DNA of 36,675 nucleotides from an uncultured Geobacteraceae bacterium (GTDB taxonomy: Bacteria; Desulfobacterota; Desulfuromonadia; Geobacterales; Pseudopelobacteraceae). Under the pieces are notes generated by a model. That model was not told the DNA's origin and made no database searches. It saw only the letters and a program-made list of their open reading frames with translations. This document shows, in pieces, positions 31,357-36,675 of this stretch (position 1 is its first letter; each line of letters starts with the position of its first letter). The stretch is from contig CAJBRY010000680.1 in NCBI GenBank assembly GCA_903958085.1, forward strand, positions 1 through 36,675, given 5' to 3'. A program made the position numbers and the translations under genes.

Positions 31357-32931
31357 ATGCCAGAAGGAATTCGCAGACTTATAGAGCCTTTTACAGCTCT
31401 TTCGCCAGGGAAACAGATGATGATTGCTGTTGTAGCCTTTCTCTCAGCTGTCGCATTTGCAATTCTTATTTTCATCGCTAACCGTACGGATTACAAGCCA
31501 CTTTTTACTAACCTCACATCAGAAGATGCGGGTGAGATTGTCAAAAAACTGAAGGACTCCAAAACGCCCTATCAGATAACTCCAGACGGCAAAGGGGTTC
31601 TGGTTCCTTCTGATAAAGTTTATGAACTTCGCCTGACACTTGCTTCTGAGGGAATTCCGCAGGGTGGCGGTGTTGGATTTGAAATTTTTGACAGGAAAAA
31701 TTTCGGAATGACGGAGTTTGTGCAGAAACTCAATTATCAGCGGGCTTTGCAGGGTGAACTATCCCGCACAATTTCGCAGATTACCGGAGTTGAGCAGGCA
31801 CGAGTGCACCTTGTCATACCCGAAAAATCGCTTTTCAAGGACAACGAAAAACCGGCCACCGCTTCAATAGTTTTGAAGATGAAATCAAACCGCGCCCTCC
31901 GTGATTCTGAAGTTCAGGGGGTTATTCATCTGGTTTCGGCATCGATTGAGGGAATGGATCCCGAGCATGTCACCGTCCTCGATAGTCGCGGCAAGATTCT
32001 CAGCAAAGGCGGCAGCAGTGACCCTACAGCCCGCATGACTTCTGCCATGCAGGAAACACAGCGTACTTACGAAAAAAATGTTGAGGAGCGAATTCAGTCT
32101 CTGCTAGATCGAATTGTCGGTGGTGGTAAGTCGGTAGCCCGAGTCACAGCATCGTTTGATTTCAAACAGGTTGAAAGAGTTGAGGAAAAATTTGATCCAG
32201 AGTCAATTGCCGTTAGGAGTGAACAGCGCACAGAAGAGAAAGGAGCTTCCAGTACCAGCGGGTCAGGCGTTCCTGGAGTACAGACTAACCTCGGGCGAAC
32301 AACTGCAGGAAATGGGTCAACCTCGGGTGGTGGTTCAAAAAATGACGAAACACTTAATTATGAAGTAAGCCGTTCAACCGCAAAGATTATTGAACCGGTT
32401 GGAGCATTAAGCAAAATTTCAATAGCCGTTCTGGTTGATGGAAAGTATGAAGAGCCGGCTGCTGTAAAAGAAGGTCAAGTTGCAAAGGCGAAATATGTGC
32501 CGCGCTCCCCTGACGAGCTACAGAAAATTGAAACTCTTGTAAAAAGTGCGGTAGGCTTTAATCCTGAACGCGGAGATCAGATGAGCGTTCAAAACATACC
32601 ATTTCAGGATACCGGAGAAGCTGGCAGTAGCGAAACCGCTGCCTGGTGGAATAATCCGTTTTTTATCTCACTGGCAAAAAACCTGATGATTGGAGTTGGA
32701 TTTCTCGCATTGATCATGTTTGTTATTCGTCCTTTACTTTCATCGTTACGGTTGACAAGACGTCCAACGCTTGAGAGTTTTGAGGCGGTCGCAAGCGGGG
32801 ATCTGACGACTGCAGAAAGGGCTTTGATTAACTCGCAGATGGCAGAACAGCAGAGCTTGATTGAACAGGCCAAGAAAGACCCATATCAAGTTGCTCAAAT
32901 ATTACAAAACTGGGTTTCTGAGGATAAATAG
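31357..32931 (+). CDS. fliF: Flagellar MS-ring protein FliF
   Basis: Inner-membrane MS-ring subunit, 524 residues. Two membrane helices bracket the periplasmic ring-building domains: residues 22-41 (MIAVVAFLSAVAFAILIFIA) and about 440-463 (NLMIGVGFLALIMFVIRPLL). Diagnostic stretches are LASEGIPQGGGVGFEIFDRKNFGMTEFVQKLNYQRALQGELSRTI, ARVHLVIPEKSLF and NYEVSRSTAKIIEPVGALSKISIAVLVDGKY. The cytoplasmic tail (DPYQVAQILQNWVSEDK) fits the FliG-binding end. AGGAG lies about 14 bases before the ATG, a little far. Confidence 0.96.
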   Translation: MPEGIRRLIEPFTALSPGKQMMIAVVAFLSAVAFAILIFIANRTDYKPLFTNLTSEDAGEIVKKLKDSKTPYQITPDGKGVLVPSDKVYELRLTLASEGIPQGGGVGFEIFDRKNFGMTEFVQKLNYQRALQGELSRTISQITGVEQARVHLVIPEKSLFKDNEKPATASIVLKMKSNRALRDSEVQGVIHLVSASIEGMDPEHVTVLDSRGKILSKGGSSDPTARMTSAMQETQRTYEKNVEERIQSLLDRIVGGGKSVARVTASFDFKQVERVEEKFDPESIAVRSEQRTEEKGASSTSGSGVPGVQTNLGRTTAGNGSTSGGGSKNDETLNYEVSRSTAKIIEPVGALSKISIAVLVDGKYEEPAAVKEGQVAKAKYVPRSPDELQKIETLVKSAVGFNPERGDQMSVQNIPFQDTGEAGSSETAAWWNNPFFISLAKNLMIGVGFLALIMFVIRPLLSSLRLTRRPTLESFEAVASGDLTTAERALINSQMAEQQSLIEQAKKDPYQVAQILQNWVSEDK

Positions 32932-32967
32932 GCGTTGTAACTTTTTGTTTACTTTAGAAGGAAATTT

Positions 32968-33960
32968 ATGACTGGTTCAGAAAAAGCTGCCGTTTTGTTG
33001 CTGTACTTAGGCAATGATGTAACTGCCAAAGTATATGAACATATGGATGATAGTGAAATAAAAAAAATCAGTAAAAGCATGGCCTCCCTGGGACATGTTT
33101 CGCGCGAAACGATTATGACTATTGTCTCAGACTTTACTACGGTTATTGATCCAGAGGCCGGCATATTCTCTCAGGGCGATGAATTTGTTTTGAAGATTCT
33201 TGAAAAGGCGCTTGGCCCAGAAAAAGCTCAGATGTTGATGGATGAGTTACAAGCTTCCAGTTATGGTGACCTAGTCGATATTCTTGCAAATATGGATTCT
33301 AAAAGTATAGCCAACTTCCTTTCGCAAGAACACCCTCAGACCATTGCCGTCATCCTGGCTAAACTTAAATCAAAGCAAACCAGCGAAATTATCAGTCTAC
33401 TGCCACAAGAGTTACAGGCTGAAGTTGTCCTTCGGATAGCTGATGTAGAACAGGTTTCTCCAGACATACTGAAAGAAATTGACGATGTTATGAAACGTGA
33501 ACTGCAATCTATGGGGGGAACCCAGCGCTATAAGGTTGGTGGTATTGACAAAGTTGTCGATATGTTCAACCACTTTGAACGTAGTAAGGAAAAGCAGATA
33601 CTAGATAAACTGGACGTACTCAGTCCGCCTTTGTCTGAAATTATTCGTAAGCACCTCTTTACTTTCGAAGATGTATTTGCGCTGGATGACCGCAGTATAC
33701 AGTCTGTCATGCGCGAAGTTTCAAATGATACTTTGACTTTGGCCATGAAAACCTCTCCTGATGAAGTTAAGGAAAAGATTTTCAAGAATATCTCCAGTCG
33801 TGCAGCAGATATGATCAAGGAGGACCTGGAAGTCATGGGACCGGTACGACTTTCGGACGTCGAAAAAGCTCAGGGGGAAATCATAAAGATCGTACGCAAA
33901 ATGGAGGAAGAAGGGAAAATTGTTCTGGCAGGCCGTGGAAGCGACGATGTCCTCGTCTAA
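32968..33960 (+). CDS. fliG: Flagellar motor switch protein FliG
   Basis: C-ring rotor subunit that binds FliF and takes torque from MotA. The 330-residue protein shows the N-terminal FliF-binding domain (GSEKAAVLLLYLGNDVTAKVYEHM), the middle-domain EHPQ motif (SQEHPQTIAVILAKL, near 122) and the C-terminal torque helix (ALDDRSIQSVMREVSNDTLTLAMK, near 240-262). AGAAGGAAA precedes the ATG. It ends 14 bases inside fliH. Confidence 0.96.
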   Translation: MTGSEKAAVLLLYLGNDVTAKVYEHMDDSEIKKISKSMASLGHVSRETIMTIVSDFTTVIDPEAGIFSQGDEFVLKILEKALGPEKAQMLMDELQASSYGDLVDILANMDSKSIANFLSQEHPQTIAVILAKLKSKQTSEIISLLPQELQAEVVLRIADVEQVSPDILKEIDDVMKRELQSMGGTQRYKVGGIDKVVDMFNHFERSKEKQILDKLDVLSPPLSEIIRKHLFTFEDVFALDDRSIQSVMREVSNDTLTLAMKTSPDEVKEKIFKNISSRAADMIKEDLEVMGPVRLSDVEKAQGEIIKIVRKMEEEGKIVLAGRGSDDVLV

Positions 33961-34699
33961 GATAATAAAGCAGGCTGATTACATCGATGCCGGTGCTACA
34001 GAATATAGCTTCAGAAGTATAAACCACACTACAGCAGTAACTGCCGGTTCCGTTCAAAGTAGCGTTGGGTTTGTTCCGCTTGGTTTGTTCCAGGGATTTG
34101 ATCAGCCGGATTCATCTGGAGATGAGGCCGAGGATACAGGACCACCTCCCATTGAAATAAGCGAAGAAGAACTTAATAGAAAACTTAGTGACTCCTTTAA
34201 TGCCGGCCTTAAAGATGGAAAGGAACTGGCTGAACGAGGACTAGTGAATGTTTTCAGGGCGCTTCGGTCTTCAAGTGAATCAATACATGACCTTAGGGAT
34301 AAAATATTCAGGGAATCAGAGGATGAACTGATTAATCTTGTAATGCTCGTAGCCCGCAAAGTAATCATTCGGGAAATTGAGCAGGACAGATCAATTCTGG
34401 CTGGCGTCGTACAGAATGCGCTTGCCGGTTTGTCAGCACGCGAAGAAATAACGGTTCGCATCAATCCGGATGACTATCTGCTAGTTACCTCAGGGCGGGA
34501 CGAGTTGCTGCAAAAGGAACTGCTAAACGAGCGATTGCTGCTGAAGCCAGATCCATCTGTTGGAGTTGGTTTTTGTCTTGTAGATACGGAAATGGGGACT
34601 ATCGACGCTTCTCTGGACGGCCAAATGGAACAGATATACCGAACTCTTCTCGAACAGCGTACCGCCGCTGCAGCAGCTGAGGCCTCCACCGTTGCATGA
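33947..34699 (+). CDS. fliH: Flagellar export apparatus protein FliH
   Basis: Regulator and stalk partner of the FliI export ATPase, 250 residues. A variable Pro/acidic N-terminus is followed by a coiled-coil-prone region (EELNRKLSDSFNAGLKDGKELAERGL) and the FliH C-domain (INLVMLVARKVIIREIEQDRSILAGVVQNALAG, then VGVGFCLVDTEMGTIDASLDGQMEQIYRTLLEQ). The track start at 33920 lies in fliG; the ATG at 33947 follows TGGAAG and overlaps fliG by 14 bases. Confidence 0.9.
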   Translation: MSSSKIIKQADYIDAGATEYSFRSINHTTAVTAGSVQSSVGFVPLGLFQGFDQPDSSGDEAEDTGPPPIEISEEELNRKLSDSFNAGLKDGKELAERGLVNVFRALRSSSESIHDLRDKIFRESEDELINLVMLVARKVIIREIEQDRSILAGVVQNALAGLSAREEITVRINPDDYLLVTSGRDELLQKELLNERLLLKPDPSVGVGFCLVDTEMGTIDASLDGQMEQIYRTLLEQRTAAAAAEASTVA

Positions 34700-34705
34700 T
34701 GTGCC

Positions 34706-36025
34706 ATGCCTGACTTAAAACTCAATCTTGAAAAATATCGTTCTGCACTTGCGACTACAAAGTCTGTCAGGTTGCAGGGGAAAGTTACTCAGGTTGTTGG
34801 ACTGGTAATAGAAGGATATTGTCCGGACACTTCGGTCGGTGCTATCTGCGAAATCAAGCCTCTTGATGGTGAGCCTATCCCTGCCGAAGTAGTTGGCTTT
34901 CGTAATAATAAAACACTCTTGATGCCCCTTGGCGAGCTAAGGGGTGTAGGTCTTGACAGCCTGATATCTGTTCGGCGTGATAATGCTTCCATGGGAGTGG
35001 GACCCCTAATGCTCGGGCGGGTTATAGACGGTCTTGGCAATCCGATTGATGATAAAGGACCCATCGACGTAGAGGAAGAGTACCCTATATATGCGTTGCC
35101 TGTAAATCCAATGTCCCGGCCTCCTATTCGGAAACCACTGGATCTTGGAATCCGCAGCATCAATGGTTTGTTGACCTGCGGTCAGGGTCAACGAGTCGGA
35201 ATTATGGCAGGCTCCGGCGTCGGCAAATCTACCTTGCTGGGTATGATAGCCCGCTATACAGAAGCCGACGTGAACGTTATTGCCCTAATAGGAGAACGTG
35301 GCCGTGAGCTGCGTGAATTTATTGAAAAAGATTTGCAGGAACTGGGACTTAAGAAGTCTGTCGTTGTAGTTGCAACCTCAGATCAGCCCCCTCTAGTCAG
35401 GATGCGCGGCGCCTATATTGCTACCACAATAGCAGAGTATTTCAAAAATCAAGGGAAAAAAGTCCTTTTGATGATGGACTCAGCAACCCGTTTTGCAATG
35501 GCAATGCGCGAGGTAGGTCTTGCCATTGGCGAACCTCCAACCACAAAAGGCTATACACCGTCCGTCTTTGCCGCATTGCCGAAACTACTTGAAAGGACAG
35601 GAAATTTCCCTGAGGGGAGCATCACAGCTCTATACACAGTGCTTGTGGAAGGTGACGACTTCAACGAACCTATTTCCGATGCAATGCGCAGCATTCTTGA
35701 TGGGCATATAGTCTTGTCGCGTGACCTGGCTGCTCGAACCATCTATCCTCCTATTGATATCCTTGCAAGTGCAAGCCGCGTCATGACAGATGTCGCATCA
35801 AGGGAGCATCTGGATGTTGCCTCAAAATTCAAGGAAGTGCTGGCGACATATCGTCAATCAGAAGATTTGATAAATATTGGTGCCTACAAGGCCGGGAGCA
35901 ATTCCGGTATAGATTATGCTATAGCCCATATTGCACAGATGCAGTCCTTTATGAAGCAGGCGGTGCATGATCCGGTGATGCTTGAAGAAGCCGTCAAGGA
36001 TTTGAAAACCATGTTTGCATTCTGA
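34706..36025 (+). CDS. fliI: Flagellum-specific export ATPase FliI
   Basis: Soluble hexameric ATPase that unfolds and feeds export substrates. The 439-residue protein resembles F1-beta: Walker A GIMAGSGVGKSTLLG (Lys174), ALIGERGRELREFIEKDL, Walker B KVLLMMDSATRFAMAMREVGLAIGEPPTTKGYTPSVFAALPKLLERTGN, and EGDDFNEPISDAMRSILDGHIVLSRDLA. No clear ribosome site precedes the ATG, which lies seven bases after the fliH stop, so reinitiation after fliH is likely. Confidence 0.96.
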   Translation: MPDLKLNLEKYRSALATTKSVRLQGKVTQVVGLVIEGYCPDTSVGAICEIKPLDGEPIPAEVVGFRNNKTLLMPLGELRGVGLDSLISVRRDNASMGVGPLMLGRVIDGLGNPIDDKGPIDVEEEYPIYALPVNPMSRPPIRKPLDLGIRSINGLLTCGQGQRVGIMAGSGVGKSTLLGMIARYTEADVNVIALIGERGRELREFIEKDLQELGLKKSVVVVATSDQPPLVRMRGAYIATTIAEYFKNQGKKVLLMMDSATRFAMAMREVGLAIGEPPTTKGYTPSVFAALPKLLERTGNFPEGSITALYTVLVEGDDFNEPISDAMRSILDGHIVLSRDLAARTIYPPIDILASASRVMTDVASREHLDVASKFKEVLATYRQSEDLINIGAYKAGSNSGIDYAIAHIAQMQSFMKQAVHDPVMLEEAVKDLKTMFAF

Positions 36026-36056
36026 TTTCGACTGTTTGTCGTGGGAGTAACCGGCA

Positions 36057-36500
36057 ATGGCTGGTAAAACTTTTGAGCTTGAACAGGTTTTAACATATCG
36101 CCGCGAAATGGAAAGGGTTCGCAAACAGGAGTTTGCCACTGCCAGGCAGCAGCTTGAATATGCCAATCATGAATTGAAGCGGGAAGAACAACTGGTAGAC
36201 TTATTGACACAGGAGTTTCAAAGATGTCAGCAGGAGATGCAATGTATTGATGATCTACGAATGTATTCTGATTTTTTCGGACGCAAAAGAGAAGAGATAA
36301 AGCTGCAGAAAGAGCAGATAGAGCAACTGGATGAAGTAATGAACGAAAAAAGGGCTGAATTATTGGAAGCAAGTAAGGATAAAAAAGTTCTTGAATCGTT
36401 AAAACAAAAAAAGGCTGAAGAATTTAAACAGGAAATGGCTACCAAGGAACGAAATTTCCTTGATGAGATTTCTATACAGAAAAAGGTCAAAACGTCTTGA
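36057..36500 (+). CDS. fliJ: Flagellar export chaperone FliJ
   Basis: Small coiled-coil protein, 147 residues, expected to act as the FliI central stalk and chaperone-escort factor. The N-terminus KTFELEQVLTYRREMERVRKQEFATARQQLEYA is typical of FliJ, and nearly the whole chain is a charged heptad helix. It lies 31 bases after fliI. Its stop overlaps the next start (TTGA). Confidence 0.88.
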   Translation: MAGKTFELEQVLTYRREMERVRKQEFATARQQLEYANHELKREEQLVDLLTQEFQRCQQEMQCIDDLRMYSDFFGRKREEIKLQKEQIEQLDEVMNEKRAELLEASKDKKVLESLKQKKAEEFKQEMATKERNFLDEISIQKKVKTS

Positions 36501-36675
36501 GACTGAAAAAGATACTATATATTCTGCTTGTTTTTGGTAGCGGTCTTTTTATGACTAATTATCAACTGCCTGCTGTCTTAGCAAGTTCGGCAGGCCAGAA
36601 TCCGACAACAGCGAATGTACCGGCAGAAACTGGAAAGGAAGCCTCAGGCGGCGGCTCACAACCCATCAATGCAAC
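36497..36675 (+). CDS. Exported protein after fliJ, cut by the window end
   Basis: An open frame absent from the track starts with TTG at 36497, overlapping the fliJ stop. It reads MRLKKILYILLVFGSGLFMT, a basic N-terminus and hydrophobic core like a signal peptide or anchor, then a Ser/Gly/Pro/Ala-rich stretch to the window edge, about 59 residues. In related flagellar operons this slot holds a MotE/MgtE-N-like coiled-coil protein; that is only a positional guess. A later ATG at 36551 is possible but would lose the basic part of the signal. Confidence 0.55.
   Translation, partial: MRLKKILYILLVFGSGLFMTNYQLPAVLASSAGQNPTTANVPAETGKEASGGGSQPINA

Overview
The window reads as a contiguous chromosomal piece of a motile Gram-negative bacterium. 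The best guess is the Geobacterales/Desulfuromonadales lineage. This rests on an MSHA-type pilus cluster with a Geobacter-like prepilin (GRYPGD motif), a two-subunit 3-oxoacid CoA-transferase, a DUF3417-type glucan phosphorylase, and a cheY/cheX-like set just upstream of a sigma-54-driven flgBC-fliEFGHIJ operon. That taxonomic call is inference. I see no mobile element, tRNA, rRNA, CRISPR array or phage gene.

Layout. (1) 133-10901, minus strand: an eight-gene, tightly packed MSHA/type IV pilus-like assembly operon. In transcription order it is mshI (PilM/N-like), mshJ (PilO-like), mshK, mshL (secretin), mshE (assembly ATPase), mshG (inner-membrane platform), mshM (ExeA/GspA-like AAA ATPase with a peptidoglycan-binding tail) and mshN (TPR). 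A separate prepilin gene follows with its own promoter and a strong intrinsic terminator. (2) 11001-13247, minus: a UvrD/PcrA-type helicase with a G9 tract. (3) 13505-14839, plus: CoA-transferase subunits A and B. (4) 14868-16103, minus: a membrane GGDEF diguanylate cyclase with a good sigma-70 promoter. (5) 16326-18921, plus: an unfamiliar HEAT-like protein overlapping gpsA. (6) 19059-25542, plus: alpha-glucan phosphorylase, a FliK-like hook-length protein with an internally triplicated N-terminal region, a small FlhB C-domain homologue (FlhX) and a phosphohexomutase. (7) 25685-29820, plus: cheY, a CheX-like gene, a CheX-like/pseudo-receiver fusion and a secreted TPR protein. (8) 30094-36675, plus: flgB, flgC, fliE, fliF, fliG, fliH, fliI, fliJ and the start of an exported protein cut by the window edge.

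How it fits together. Most of the window concerns surface appendages and their control. The pilus operon and the flagellar basal body/export operon lie about 20 kb apart, with a diguanylate cyclase and a chemotaxis phosphatase set between them. The two flagellar genes fliK and flhX sit between glgP and a hexomutase gene, so glycogen breakdown and hook-length genes probably share a transcript. The regulatory sites best supported are a GG-N10-GC sigma-54 element before flgB with an upstream inverted repeat, and sigma-70-like promoters before the prepilin, the GGDEF gene, the HEAT/gpsA pair, glgP and cheY.

No wholly new multi-gene system is evident. The most unusual items are the triplicated FliK, the CheX-pseudo-receiver fusion, the MshE whose two c-di-GMP-binding motifs have lost their arginines, and the glycogen/flagellum gene interleaving.
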